Numbered from the stretch's first letter, positions 8,312 through 17,600 are shown. The stretch is DNA of 64,000 bases from Parafrankia irregularis (GCF_001536285.1 NZ_FAOZ01000001.1:434001-498000), one strand, 5' to 3'. The notes: generated by a model not told the origin, from the letters alone. Numbers and translations: made by a program.

Positions 8312-8676
8312 CCGCTCCTCCTCCTCCGACCGTGGTCCCGCCAGGGGCGACACGCCGGATGGTCGGTCTCCGGCCGTTCTGGTCTCCGCCGGTTGGCTGC
8401 CAACCAGCCAACGCCAGGCAAGTATGACTCTAGGTAGTCAATTGATCGCCATCCGAGGTGGTGACGCGCCGAGACCAGCCGGCATCAGACACCAGAGACC
8501 GCGCATCACGACCCACATCGCCCATCACCACCCGCGCGGGTCAGCGACACCCGAGGCGCGCCGAGCGGAGATGCCGGACACAGACCAGGATGGCACTACT
8601 CTCTGCACCTGAACGCAAACTCTGCGGGTATGCAAGGTCTCGAACCGGCCGCCCGCGCGGAGCGGGACGGAGAACG
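8312..8676. other. Divergent intergenic region between reductase and methyltransferase-like gene
   Basis: No gene is supported. Segments around 8395-8455 and 8580-8640 are lower in GC and may hold the two divergent promoters. The open frame of the downstream gene extends leftwards to 8458, but composition and lack of homology argue against translation there. Confidence 0.4.
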
Positions 8677-9549
8677 GTGGGAACAGGTCGGTGGACCGCC
8701 ACAACAGGTCAGGTCGCCACGCTGCCCGGCCGCGACCGACGCCTGCGCCACCTCCGCAACAGCCACGGCGAGATCTGGGTGAACATCACCTCGTCGCACC
8801 TGGTGCTCGCGGACTTCGTGAACCTCGACCCGTCCTACTCGCCCGGGCTGGTCGGCGCGTATCCCGCGCTGGGGTGGGCCCGTGCCCTGCACCGCGCGCT
8901 GTGTGCCTCGCGAACGCTGAGCCTGCTGCGCCGGACGGGCACGGCCGCCTGGCGGGCGGTCCGGTGGCCACGGCTGGCGGCCACACTCACCCGTCACCTC
9001 CCGCGCAGGCCCGCACGCCCAGGACGGTCTGGACGAGGCCGCGGCCGCGGCTGGGCCGTCCGCCGGCAGTGGGAGGCCAGCCGGACGGCGGTCGTCGTCC
9101 GGCACCGGCCGGGCCGGCGACTGCCGTTGGCCGACGGCTCGGTTGATCACATCCTCTGCGCGCATGTCGTGCAGGAGCTGCCACCGCGCGTCGCCGGCCG
9201 GGTGCTGGCGGAATGCGCCCGCATCCTGCGCCCCGGTGGCACGCTCCACCTCGTGCTGCCGGATCTGCGCCAGGCAGTGGACCGCTATGTGCGCGGTGAG
9301 ATCGACGCCGACGAACTCGTCGCCTGGCAGCGGCTGAACGACGGGCACCGACCGGCCGACCCGCGCCGCGGTCGGCACCCGCGGCGCCGTGAACCGGCCG
9401 ACCCGCAGAACCGCTGGCACTACGACGAGCACACCGCGCAGCGCCGGCTGGTCGCCGCCGGATTCCACCTCTCGCGCACGCCCACCCCCAGCACCGGGCT
9501 GGTCGAGACCGATCCGGTCTCGCTGCATCTGGTGGCCGTCCGGCCCTGA
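8677..9549 (+). CDS. Class I methyltransferase-like protein lacking the glycine-rich SAM motif
   Basis: The C-terminal half is a clear class I methyltransferase pattern: LPLADGSVDHILCAHVVQELPP, RILRPGGTLHLVLPDLRQAVDRYVRG and a late HYDEHTAQRRLVAAGF segment, as in methyltransferases of glycan loci. The N-terminal motif I of this subfamily (usually LNLGSG ... FVNLD) reads VNITSSHLVLADFVNLD at residues 35-51, so the glycines that hold SAM are gone. About 60 basic residues sit between this and the next strand. GTG 8677 has GGAG four bases upstream; ATG 8590 is an alternative. Position between sugar genes and an LCP ligase suggests a surface-glycan role, perhaps non-catalytic. Confidence 0.7.
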   Translation: MGTGRWTATTGQVATLPGRDRRLRHLRNSHGEIWVNITSSHLVLADFVNLDPSYSPGLVGAYPALGWARALHRALCASRTLSLLRRTGTAAWRAVRWPRLAATLTRHLPRRPARPGRSGRGRGRGWAVRRQWEASRTAVVVRHRPGRRLPLADGSVDHILCAHVVQELPPRVAGRVLAECARILRPGGTLHLVLPDLRQAVDRYVRGEIDADELVAWQRLNDGHRPADPRRGRHPRRREPADPQNRWHYDEHTAQRRLVAAGFHLSRTPTPSTGLVETDPVSLHLVAVRP

Positions 9550-9722
9550 ACGGCCGGCCGAGACCGGATCAAGCCGCGCCACGCGCCGGATCGGACGGGT
9601 CCGGATTCGAGTCGGCTTGCAGGACGTTCCGTGCACCTTGGTGGACGAACCGCACAGTCCAATACGTCCGTCACATAGACTTGTTGTCCTGGTTCAGCCC
9701 GCGGCGACCATCACATCACCGT

Positions 9723-9764
9723 TGCAGACGAGCAGCATTGCTATTCATTGACTTATTGTCTGCA
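9723..9764. promoter_or_regulatory. AT-rich patch with inverted repeat upstream of LCP gene
   Basis: TGCAGAC (9723-9729) and GTCTGCA (9758-9764) form perfect seven-bp arms around an unusually AT-rich 28-base centre, about 45 bases before the LCP start. A promoter with a flanking operator is plausible. No matching -35/-10 pair was assigned with confidence. Confidence 0.35.
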
Positions 9765-9807
9765 TTCGCCGGCATCAGCTGGCTCCCGGTGTGGTGAGAG
9801 GGGCGAG

Positions 9808-11652
9808 ATGGAGGAGGCCGGCACGCGGCCTGTCGGAGATCCATCCAGCCCGACGGCACCGGTGGCCACGGAAAGCGAGCGGATCGTCCCCGACGACACG
9901 ATCCTGGATGACGCGATCCTGGATGGCACGGTCCTGGATGGCACGGTCCTCGACGGACCGCTGGCCACCGCGCCAGTGGTCGAACCGGGCGCCGAGGCCG
10001 ACGAGGCCGATCCTCTGTCGATACCGTTGGAGTCAACGGAACTACAGGAACCATCGGAACCACAGCCTGGTCGGGCCTCCCGCCGGTGGATCCGCCGGCC
10101 CCGGCGAGCGAACCAGCTCGGCGTCGACGGCATCGGCCGCCCCGCCCCGCGCGGCCCGCTGCGGCGCGCCCTGCTCGTCCTGACCTCGCTGCTGTCGCTG
10201 GTGGTCATCGCCATCACCGCCACCGGTTGGCTCGTCGTGACGTTCTACGACCGCCGGATCGACCGCGAGACGATCGCTCCACCCGCCGACATGACCGTCA
10301 CCCGGCCGCCGTCGGCACCCGTCGGTTCCGAGACCTGGCTGCTGGTCGGTTCCGACATCCGCACCGGGTCGGACGCGGCGAAGGTCGGCGGCGCCCGGTC
10401 GGACACGATGATGATCGCCCACCTGGCGTCCGACGGGACGACCCAGATCGTGTCGATCCCCCGCGACCTGCGGGTACCCATCCCGGCCTGGACGGATGAC
10501 GACGGCGACCGGCACCGCGCACGCGCCGACAAGGTGAACGCGGCCTTCAGCGCGGGCGGTCCCGCGCTGCTCGTGGCGACCCTCGAACAGGTCGCCGGGG
10601 TGCGCATCGACCACTACGCCGAACTGGACTTCGGCGGCTTCAGGCAGATGACCGCCGCGATCGGCGGAATCGACGTCTGTCTCAACGCGTCGACCTTTGT
10701 CGAAAGACATACGCTGGACAACGGCCGGACTGTCCGGTCGACGAACCTGAACGATCCCAGCTCCGGATTCGTCGGGCAGGTCGGAGTGAACCATCTCTCC
10801 GGTGAGAACGCGCTGGCGTTCGTCCGGCAACGGCATGGGTTCGCCGACGGGGACCTGTCCCGAATCCGCCGTCAGCAGGCCTTTCTCGCGGCCATGTTCC
10901 GCACGGTGCTGAGCGAGAACGTACTGCTGAGCCCGTCCCGGCTGACCTCCTTCCTCGGCGCGGTGACCGAGTCGGTGCTGCTGGACGACCAGACCGGATT
11001 CTCCGAGCTGCGCGAGCTCGCCGAGCGGATGCGCGGCATGACCACGGGCGCGGTGACCTTCTCCACCGTCCCGATCACCGGGCAGATCAACAGCCCCGTC
11101 TTCTACTTCCTCTACGACCCCGCCGCGATGAGACAGTTCTTCCGCGACGTCACCGGCAGCACAACGCTCTTCGAGCCGTCCGACGGTCCCGTCGACCCGC
11201 TTGACCTGAGCGCCGAGATCACACCGAGTGCGACTGCTGCCGCGGCCGGCTCGACGCCGGCGGCCTCCACGCGGCCCCGGGCGACGGTCACCTCGCCGGC
11301 CCCGCCGCAGACCACCGCCACGCCCACCCCGGACACCGCTGGCACGACAACCGAGCCCGGCCCGAGCGCGGAGACCTCATCCCAGCCCCAGGCCACGGTC
11401 ACCGCCTCTGCCACCGGGTCGAACGGCCAGCCGGACTCCGGCGGCTGGCCCCAGCCCTGGCCCACGGCGCTGACCGGCACAACCGCAGCCGCCGGCACCG
11501 TGAGCTGGGCCAGGGCCGCCGCTTTCGGATCGAACGTGACCGCGACCGGCGGGGCGGCCCCGACCGGCGGGGCGACCCCGACGAGCCCGTCCCCGACGGC
11601 GTCCGGGGCGCAGGAAGCGCCGGTGACCGCGGCGGCAGCCTGCATCTACTGA
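9808..11652 (+). CDS. LytR-CpsA-Psr (LCP) family cell-wall glycopolymer ligase
   Basis: LCP proteins transfer glycopolymers from lipid carriers to peptidoglycan outside the membrane. This 614-residue protein has an acidic cytoplasmic N-terminus of about 110 residues with ILDDAILDGTVLDGTVLDG repeats, one membrane helix at about 121-146, the LCP domain at about 170-450 and a Thr/Pro/Ala-rich tail. Signature residues are present: GSDIRTG, ARSDTMM, SIPRDLRVP, KVNAAF and RQRHGFADGDLSRIRRQQ. ATG 9808 has GAGAGGGG upstream; the ATG at 9748 lies in AT-rich spacer. It lies downstream of the sugar reductase/epimerase/methyltransferase group, so it may attach the glycan those genes help make. Confidence 0.93.
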   Translation: MEEAGTRPVGDPSSPTAPVATESERIVPDDTILDDAILDGTVLDGTVLDGPLATAPVVEPGAEADEADPLSIPLESTELQEPSEPQPGRASRRWIRRPRRANQLGVDGIGRPAPRGPLRRALLVLTSLLSLVVIAITATGWLVVTFYDRRIDRETIAPPADMTVTRPPSAPVGSETWLLVGSDIRTGSDAAKVGGARSDTMMIAHLASDGTTQIVSIPRDLRVPIPAWTDDDGDRHRARADKVNAAFSAGGPALLVATLEQVAGVRIDHYAELDFGGFRQMTAAIGGIDVCLNASTFVERHTLDNGRTVRSTNLNDPSSGFVGQVGVNHLSGENALAFVRQRHGFADGDLSRIRRQQAFLAAMFRTVLSENVLLSPSRLTSFLGAVTESVLLDDQTGFSELRELAERMRGMTTGAVTFSTVPITGQINSPVFYFLYDPAAMRQFFRDVTGSTTLFEPSDGPVDPLDLSAEITPSATAAAAGSTPAASTRPRATVTSPAPPQTTATPTPDTAGTTTEPGPSAETSSQPQATVTASATGSNGQPDSGGWPQPWPTALTGTTAAAGTVSWARAAAFGSNVTATGGAAPTGGATPTSPSPTASGAQEAPVTAAAACIY

Positions 11653-11769
11653 CTCCGGCGGATGGCACCTGCCGGCGCCAGCCGCCGTCTGCCGCTGGGT
11701 CCTGCTACCGACACCGCGGTGCCGTGGCTCCGGCACCCCTGTGGCCAGCCGCCCCGCTACCGTCAGGAC

Positions 11770-12483
11770 ATGCCAGCCGCCTCCCCTGCCCCTGGCCACG
11801 CGCCCGGCCCCGGCTCCGGTCCCGTACCGGTCACCAACGCGCAGCGCCGGGCAAGTGCCGACCGGCTCCGGGCGGCCTGCGCCGACGGACGGCTGACCTT
11901 CGGCGAGCTCAGCGAGCGGACCAACCGAGCCTGGGTGGCTCGCACCACCACCGAGCTCGAACGAGCCGAGGCCGATCTGCGCGCGGGACACCCCGAGGGT
12001 GCGCAAGCCCGACGTGCACCGCAGGCCCCCACCACGCGGATGGTCACCCTTCTCGGTGACGGCCGCCGCTTCGGGCGGTGGTGGCTGGCCCGCCGGACAG
12101 TGATCGTCAACGGCCTCGGCAACTGGGCCCTCGATCTGCGCGGGGCGCTGCTGGACGAGCGGATTCTCGCGGACGCCACCGTCGACCTGTGCTTCGTCTC
12201 ACTGGTCGGGGATCTGACCATCAGCGTTCCCGACGGTGTCGGCGTCGACGTGAGTGGCCTCGTCGCGCTCGGCGACCGCCACGTGGACCTGGCCGTGGTC
12301 CCGACCCGTCCGGGCATGCCCCGGCTGCGGCTACGGCTGGCCGGCCTGATCGGCGACCTGCGGATCACGAGCGGCTCGCTGCTCGGGCGCCCCGGTCAGG
12401 AGCACGGACGGGGAGGAGCCGGGGCAGCGGGCCAGCCCACGGGGCTGGTCTCGTCCGCGCGCGGCTGGTCCCGCCGCGGCTAG
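11770..12483 (+). CDS. DUF1707 plus LiaF-like C-terminal domain protein
   Basis: This 237-residue protein has a Pro/Gly-rich start, then a DUF1707 helical module (residues about 20-70; ASADRLRAACADGRLTFGELSERTNRAWVARTTTELERAEADL). It ends with a beta-rich domain resembling the C-terminal part of LiaF-type cell-wall stress proteins (VDLCFVSLVGDLTISVPDGVGVDVSGLVALGD). No membrane helix is visible. Such proteins are linked to envelope-stress sensing in Gram-positives; a role here is inferred from family and from the LCP neighbour. ATG 11770 has AGG upstream; the in-frame ATG at 11662 has no homology after it. Confidence 0.75.
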   Translation: MPAASPAPGHAPGPGSGPVPVTNAQRRASADRLRAACADGRLTFGELSERTNRAWVARTTTELERAEADLRAGHPEGAQARRAPQAPTTRMVTLLGDGRRFGRWWLARRTVIVNGLGNWALDLRGALLDERILADATVDLCFVSLVGDLTISVPDGVGVDVSGLVALGDRHVDLAVVPTRPGMPRLRLRLAGLIGDLRITSGSLLGRPGQEHGRGGAGAAGQPTGLVSSARGWSRRG

Positions 12484-12672
12484 AATGCGCACTGATATTC
12501 TCGATCATGTCTTCCGGAGCACCGCGGGCACGAGCACCGCACGCTCGACCTATGTCGGCTCGGGCGATGTCGGCTCCGAGTGGCCGGAATGCGGAGCGGC
12601 CACGGCGACCTTCTAATCGGAAGGAGCGGACGCGGATCCCGCGGACCAGATCGGTGAGGGAGGGCTCGACCG

Positions 12673-13596
12673 ATGCTTGACCCCAGAGACCTCTATGAGA
12701 TCAGAAGCGAGCTGGACGACCTGGGCCGCCCCATCCTGATCGAGGCGATGACAGGCGTCGTCGACGCCGGCGGCGCGGTGGGTCTGGCCAGCGAGCACCT
12801 CACGACGACTCTCGATCACGAGCGGATCGTCACCTTCGACGTCGACCAGCTCATGGACTACCGCTCCAGGCGGCCACCGATGGTCTTCTACGAGGACCAC
12901 TGGGAGAGCTACGAGGATCCGGTGCTGGCCATCGAGCTGCTGCGCGACGAGGCGGGCACGCCCTTCCTGCTGCTCTCCGGCCCGGAGCCCGACCTGCACT
13001 GGAAGCGGTTCACCAGCGCCGTTCGGACGATCATGAAGGATCTCGGGGTCCAGATGTCGGTCGGGCTCAACGCGATCCCGATGGCGGTTCCGCACACCCG
13101 GCCGTGTGGCGTCACGGCGCACGCGACCCGCAAGGAGCTGCTGGTCGGCAACGACCCGTGGATCCGCCGGGTCTCGGTTCCCGGCAGCGCCGGGCACCTG
13201 CTGGAGTACGAGCTCGGCCGGGCCGGGGCCGACGCGATGGGCTTCGCGGCACACGTCCCGCACTATCTGGCCCAGGCGACCTACCCGGCGGCGACGGAGG
13301 CGTTGCTCAGCGCGGTGTCAAGAGCGACCGGGCTGCTGCTGCCGCTGGACGGGCTGCGGTCCGCCGCGCTGGAGGTCCGCGGCGAGATCGACAGCCAGAT
13401 CAAGGGCGGCGGCGAGGCCGCGGACGTGGTCAAGGCCATCGAGGAGCAGTACGACGCGTTCCACCGTGGCCGCGAGGGCACGAATCTGCCGGTGGTCGAC
13501 GGCGACGAGCCGCTGCCGACCGGCGACGAGCTCGGTGCGGAGCTGGAACGCTTCCTCGCCGAACAGAGCGAACCGGGCGGCCCCCAGCCCGGCTGA
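12673..13596 (+). CDS. PAC2 family protein
   Basis: The 307-residue protein matches the PAC2 (proteasome assembly chaperone 2-like) family found widely in actinobacteria. Marks are the N-terminal LDDLGRPILIEAMTGVVDAGGA, TFDVDQLMDYRSRRP, LLLSGPEPDLHWKRF, HTRPCGVTAHAT and VPHYLAQATYPAAT. In bacteria these proteins are of unproven function; an assembly role with the actinobacterial proteasome is only an idea from the family name. ATG 12673 follows GAGGGAGGG. The gene stands alone, with a 190-bp spacer before it and convergent mrpF after it. Confidence 0.85.
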   Translation: MLDPRDLYEIRSELDDLGRPILIEAMTGVVDAGGAVGLASEHLTTTLDHERIVTFDVDQLMDYRSRRPPMVFYEDHWESYEDPVLAIELLRDEAGTPFLLLSGPEPDLHWKRFTSAVRTIMKDLGVQMSVGLNAIPMAVPHTRPCGVTAHATRKELLVGNDPWIRRVSVPGSAGHLLEYELGRAGADAMGFAAHVPHYLAQATYPAATEALLSAVSRATGLLLPLDGLRSAALEVRGEIDSQIKGGGEAADVVKAIEEQYDAFHRGREGTNLPVVDGDEPLPTGDELGAELERFLAEQSEPGGPQPG

Positions 13597-13684
13597 CCGG
13601 TACCGCCCCGACGGCCGCCCGCGATGTCACCGGCGCTGGTGGCCGTCCCCGTCGGGCTCCGCAGGTCCGCCGCGCGGTGCGTCC

Positions 13685-14065
13685 TCACCCGCGGCGGAGC
13701 GGCGGTCGCCGGTCGCCGGTGCGGTCGCCGGCGACGTCAACCGCGGCGGCCTGCTGTTCGCGGTGGCGGGCGAGGTCATCCATGACGAGCAGGTCGTGGC
13801 GGAAACAGCCGGTCCGGCAGGCGGCGGCCGCGGTGGCCGAGCCCAGGAACCCCAGCAGGGAGACGACCGCCACCAGGGCGATGTTCCAGCCCTCCCGGCG
13901 CATCCCGATCTCCACGGTGACTCCCGCGACGATGAGGATCACCAGGACGTCCAACGCCACGATGCGGTCGAGATCGGTCGGCCCGACCAGCAGCCTGGCG
14001 AGCGTGAGCAGCCCGGCGACGCTCAGCAGGACGAAGGTGGCCGTGTAGACAGCGGTCAAGATCAT
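13685..14065 (-). CDS. mrpF: MrpF-like Na+/H+ antiporter subunit with abnormal C-terminus
   Basis: MrpF is a small three-helix subunit of the multi-subunit Mrp antiporter. Residues 1-80 match well (VGPTDLDRIVALDVLVILIVAGVTVEIG, then NIALVAVVSLLGFLGSATAAA). After about residue 83 the sequence becomes hydrophilic and unlike MrpF, giving 126 residues instead of about 90. No mrpG follows and no mrpA, B, C or D is nearby. The ATG overlaps the mrpE TGA (ATGA), the normal operon arrangement. Since Mrp works only as a complex, this is probably a non-functional remnant. Confidence 0.75.
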   Translation of the reverse strand: MILTAVYTATFVLLSVAGLLTLARLLVGPTDLDRIVALDVLVILIVAGVTVEIGMRREGWNIALVAVVSLLGFLGSATAAAACRTGCFRHDLLVMDDLARHREQQAAAVDVAGDRTGDRRPPLRRG

Positions 14066-14320
14066 CCCTTCCCGGGTGGGCGAGCCCGCGCCCCGGTAGG
14101 CCGGCGGACGTCCTCCGCGAGGCCGAACACCTTCAGCACGCGATGGTGCATGCTCCGGACGGAGTCACGGACCTGGTCCGCCATCCGGTCGTCCTCGACG
14201 GCGAGCATCTGGACGTACAGCGCTCCGCGCTTGGTGGTCGATCTCCAGGACGAAGGCACCGGGTGCCAGCGAGATCGCGTTCGCCGTCAGCGTCGAGATG
14301 ATCTCCGAGGACGCGGTCGC
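14062..14320 (-). pseudogene. mrpE: mrpE remnant: N-terminus lost and one frameshift
   Basis: Two overlapping frames together encode the C-terminal half of MrpE. One gives SSEIISTLTANAISLAPG followed by AFVLEIDHQA; the other continues with LYVQMLAVEDDRMADQVRDS and then VRSMHHRVLKVFG. The switch needs one base near 14225-14235. Upstream of about 14320 the expected first 80 or so residues are absent and replaced by unrelated repetitive DNA. The frame ends in ATGA shared with mrpF. This is what remains of an Mrp operon. Confidence 0.75.
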
Positions 14321-14891
14321 GTCGCGACGACACGCCGAGCCGACACCGCGACACGCCGAGCCGGCAACACTTCCCCGACATTCACGACGGGTCGCGACCA
14401 TCCCCGAGACCAGACACTCGGCAGCCCCCACCAGCCACCCACACGCCACGCACACCCGACCGAACCCCGACCCCGCCCCTCACACACCGCAACCAGACCG
14501 ATGTCGGCGTTGCGGGCGCACATCAGCCACGGCCATCCGGACGTGCCCATAAAGAAAAAACACCGTCCGAATGAAACGAATAGCGGCTACCAAGCGTAGT
14601 CATCCCGCCTTCCGACCACACTCCGGCGGACACCTCCCGCCAGGCCCTCCGGACGCCCCGCACCCCATCCGTGCGCCACCCAGAACTTGTCGAATGGCAA
14701 CCAATGGCACCGGGAATACATTTCAGGCATCATGTCGTGATCATGGCACTAAAGGACTACCATCCGATCAGGCAATGCGATGTATGTGGTTTCGGTCCAG
14801 CTGGGGTACCCGGGGGGCTCGGTATGGTGCGGCGCCGCACGATGACACTTTCTGATCAGGGTCACGCCCATGGCCCCTCGGGGGCAGCGGT
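14321..14891. other. Gene-poor region between mrpE remnant and membrane protein gene
   Basis: No gene is supported. A direct repeat CGACACGCCGAGCCG occurs twice at about 14330-14365, right at the mrpE break point. Bases 14550-14620 and 14695-14760 are notably lower in GC than the surroundings and may carry the promoter of the next gene. Short open frames here lack homology and coding bias. Confidence 0.5.
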
Positions 14892-15566
14892 ATGAGCGCC
14901 ACCGCGATCACCTCCGCCAAGGCCCCGGCAAAGCCACGGCAGAAGCGATTAAGCCGCCAGCTTCTCCTCACCGCGCATGTACTGGTCAGCGTGGGCTGGA
15001 ACGGGGTCGCGCTCGGCCAGCTCGCGCTGGCGGTGACGGCCTCCGTCAACGGTGACATCAGGCATCCCGCCTACGAGCTCATGCACGTATTCGACCGGGC
15101 GCTCAACATTCCACTCGCGCTGCTCACACTCGCCACCGGAATCCTGATCTCGCTACGGACCCGCTGGGGTCTGCTGCACCACTGGTGGGTCGTGACGAAG
15201 CTGGCGATCACGGTGTTCGCCGTCATCTTCGCCGCCGGCTTCATGCGGACACTGATCGTCCGGGCCGGTGACGCCACCGCCGACGGCGAGATTCACTACA
15301 GCGCGCCGGCAGTGGCCATCATCACCGGCGCCTGCCTTATGAACGCCCTGTTCATCACGGCAACGTTCCTGTCGACGCTGAAGCCCTGGGGCCGGACCCG
15401 GCGCGGTCGGCAGACCGGCCCTCGTCGACGCGGGCCGGTGCCCGTCTCGCCGGCCGAGCCGCCGGCCAGGCCGGCGCGCGAGACGGCGGACGAGGCAGTG
15501 CCCGAGCCGGCAGGTGCCCCGGTACCGTCCCCCGCCACGACGTCCCCGGGCGGGGCTCACCTCTGA
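14892..15566 (+). CDS. Four-helix integral membrane protein, DUF2269-like
   Basis: The 224-residue protein starts with about 25 basic residues, then four hydrophobic helices (about 26-52, 68-88, 100-120, 135-158). It contains the LTAHVLVSVGWNGVALGQLALA opening and a HHWWVVTKLAITVFAVIF helix reminiscent of DUF2269/predicted membrane proteins. The C-terminal 55 residues are Pro/Arg/Ala-rich and cytoplasmic-looking. The function is unknown. ATG 14892 is preceded by a GGGGGCAG stretch. It is not obviously in an operon with the kinase 196 bp downstream. Confidence 0.6.
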   Translation: MSATAITSAKAPAKPRQKRLSRQLLLTAHVLVSVGWNGVALGQLALAVTASVNGDIRHPAYELMHVFDRALNIPLALLTLATGILISLRTRWGLLHHWWVVTKLAITVFAVIFAAGFMRTLIVRAGDATADGEIHYSAPAVAIITGACLMNALFITATFLSTLKPWGRTRRGRQTGPRRRGPVPVSPAEPPARPARETADEAVPEPAGAPVPSPATTSPGGAHL

Positions 15567-15762
15567 CTCCCGGCGTCGGCTCCCGTCGTCCCGGCGTCGA
15601 CTCTCGCCTTCCCGTAGCCAACTTCCGTCACTGTCAGATACTCGTCAACTCCGATGCGCGCCCACCTGGGCGGTCTCCGGCCCGCACGCTGGCAGGATCA
15701 CGGCCACAGCCAACGGGCCTGCCGGTGAACCGCGCCGCGCACCGGAGGAGGACCGACGGGCA

Positions 15763-17577
15763 GTGCCAGGACAAGACCTCCCCACGAGTGCGAGTGAGTT
15801 CGTCTCCCCGCTCACCTCGGACGACCCCCGTGTGATCGGGCCCTTCCGGATCCGCGGACGCCTCGGCGCCGGCGGCATGGGGACCGTGTACCTCGGGCAC
15901 TGCCCCGATCGGCGACCCGTCGCGGTCAAGATGATCCGGGCGGACATGGCCTCCGACCGCACGTTCCGGCGACGCTTCGAACGCGAGGTCGCGGCGATGG
16001 GGCGGGTCGAGAGCCCCTACACCGCACCCCTGATCGAGGCGGACGTCGATGCGCCCCGCCCCTGGCTCGCCACCGCCTACGTGCACGGCCCCACCCTGCG
16101 CGACAGCGTGGCCCGCAACGGCCCCCTCCCACCCGCCAGCGTCGCCACGCTCGCCGCCGGGATCGCCCGGGCGCTGGTCGCCATCCACGCGGCCGGTGTG
16201 ATCCACCGTGACCTCAAGCCCGCGAACGTGCTGCTGGCAGTCGACGGACCACGGGTCATCGACTTCGGTATCGCGCGGGCCGAGTTCCACCCGGGCACCA
16301 TCACCACCGGGCGCATCGTCGGATCGCCCGCCTACATGTCGCCGGAACAGGCCCGCAGCGGCCGGGTCGACGCGTCGTCCGACGTCTTCGCCCTCGGTTC
16401 GGTGCTCGCCTTCGCTGCCACCGGCCGCAACGCGTTCGGGGAGGGCAACACCGCGGACGTGCTCTACCGAGTCGTCCGGGAGGAACCGGACCTCACCGGC
16501 GTCGACGGCGAGCTGCACGCGCTCATCACCTCGTGCCTGCGCAAGACGCCCGAACAACGACCGACGCCACGGGAGATTCTGACCGGCTGCCACCGCGAGC
16601 CGTCCGACAGCACGCGGACGACGACCTGGCTACCGGTGCCCGTGCTCGCCGAGATAGACCAACGCCTGCGGCACCCCGCGGTGTCGGACGAGCCGGTCGA
16701 GTCCGGTGAGCAGGCGGTCCCGGACGAGCCGGATGCGCCGGACAGGCGGGGCGAGTTGGGAGCACCGGTCGGGAGCGGGCCCGGTGAGCGGGTCGAACAG
16801 ATCGAACGGATCGAACGGATCGAGCCGGCCGGTCCGGCTCGACCTGGCCGGCGCCCGCTGGTCGGGCTCTGCGCGCTGGTGGGCACCGCTGCCGCGACGA
16901 TCGCCGTGGTCGCCGTGGCGCCGACCGGCAACCGACTGCCCGACCCCTGGGACCTGCGCGGACGCGGTACCCACACCGAGACCCCCGAGCCGGCGGGGGT
17001 GAACGGCTCCGCCGGTTCCGCGGATCGCGACGATCTGAGGGGAGACGTTACCGAGGCGCAGCGCGACAGCTCGACGCGATCCGGGTTCCCAGGGCAGGAG
17101 GCCACCGACCACCGCCCGCCCGCCGGGGCCGTGCCGGCCACCGGCCCGGTCGCGCCGCCGACGACCCCCCGTGCCGAGACCCGCGCGGGCGACGGTCACC
17201 GTCCGGATGCGCGGCAGGGCGATCAGCCGGGCCGAGCGGGTTCGTCCTGGCTGTTCACCTGGCCATCGGTGGGCAAGGCGGGCTCGCACCCTCATCCGTC
17301 GCACCCCGAGGACGGCGCGGGCGCCACCACCGGCGGGGCACCGGCCGGCACGGCGAGCCCGCCACCGGAACCGAGCGGCGACGGCCCGACACCGCCGCCC
17401 ACACCGCCGCCCACACCGCCGCCCACACCGCCGCACCAGGGGGCATCGGGCTCCCCGCCGATCGACGGCGCTGATCCAGGTGCCGGAGCCGACCCGGATC
17501 CACGCGAGCGGCCAGGCTCGTCGGCCCCGGCCCCGGTGGCGACCGGAGCACCGACGCCCGCGGACCCGCCGCCCTGA
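15763..17577 (+). CDS. Membrane-anchored Hanks-type Ser/Thr protein kinase
   Basis: The 604-residue protein has a kinase domain at residues about 26-285: GAGGMGTVY P-loop, VAVKMI lysine, HRDLKPAN catalytic loop, DFGIAR and GSPAYMSPEQ. All key residues are present. A Glu/Pro-rich juxtamembrane segment, one membrane helix (about 364-389) and a 215-residue extracellular Pro/Thr/Gly-rich region with TPPPTPPPTPPP repeats follow. There are no PASTA repeats, so it is not a PknB orthologue. GTG 15763 is placed after a GGAGGAGG site 11 bases upstream; in-frame codons back to 15514 lack homology. The substrate is unknown. Confidence 0.9.
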   Translation: MPGQDLPTSASEFVSPLTSDDPRVIGPFRIRGRLGAGGMGTVYLGHCPDRRPVAVKMIRADMASDRTFRRRFEREVAAMGRVESPYTAPLIEADVDAPRPWLATAYVHGPTLRDSVARNGPLPPASVATLAAGIARALVAIHAAGVIHRDLKPANVLLAVDGPRVIDFGIARAEFHPGTITTGRIVGSPAYMSPEQARSGRVDASSDVFALGSVLAFAATGRNAFGEGNTADVLYRVVREEPDLTGVDGELHALITSCLRKTPEQRPTPREILTGCHREPSDSTRTTTWLPVPVLAEIDQRLRHPAVSDEPVESGEQAVPDEPDAPDRRGELGAPVGSGPGERVEQIERIERIEPAGPARPGRRPLVGLCALVGTAAATIAVVAVAPTGNRLPDPWDLRGRGTHTETPEPAGVNGSAGSADRDDLRGDVTEAQRDSSTRSGFPGQEATDHRPPAGAVPATGPVAPPTTPRAETRAGDGHRPDARQGDQPGRAGSSWLFTWPSVGKAGSHPHPSHPEDGAGATTGGAPAGTASPPPEPSGDGPTPPPTPPPTPPPTPPHQGASGSPPIDGADPGAGADPDPRERPGSSAPAPVATGAPTPADPPP

Positions 17578-17600
17578 TCGGGAGCAGGCCCGGCGCGGGT

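Noticed and set aside
13104-14599. Two long overlapping plus-strand frames after the PAC2 gene
   Set aside because: They overlap PAC2 and run antisense to mrpF/mrpE; Arg/Ala-rich composition is typical of shadow frames in GC-rich DNA.
15514-15762. Upstream extension of the Ser/Thr kinase from ATG 15514
   Set aside because: It overlaps the end of the membrane protein gene and shows no kinase homology; GTG 15763 with GGAGGAGG is better supported.
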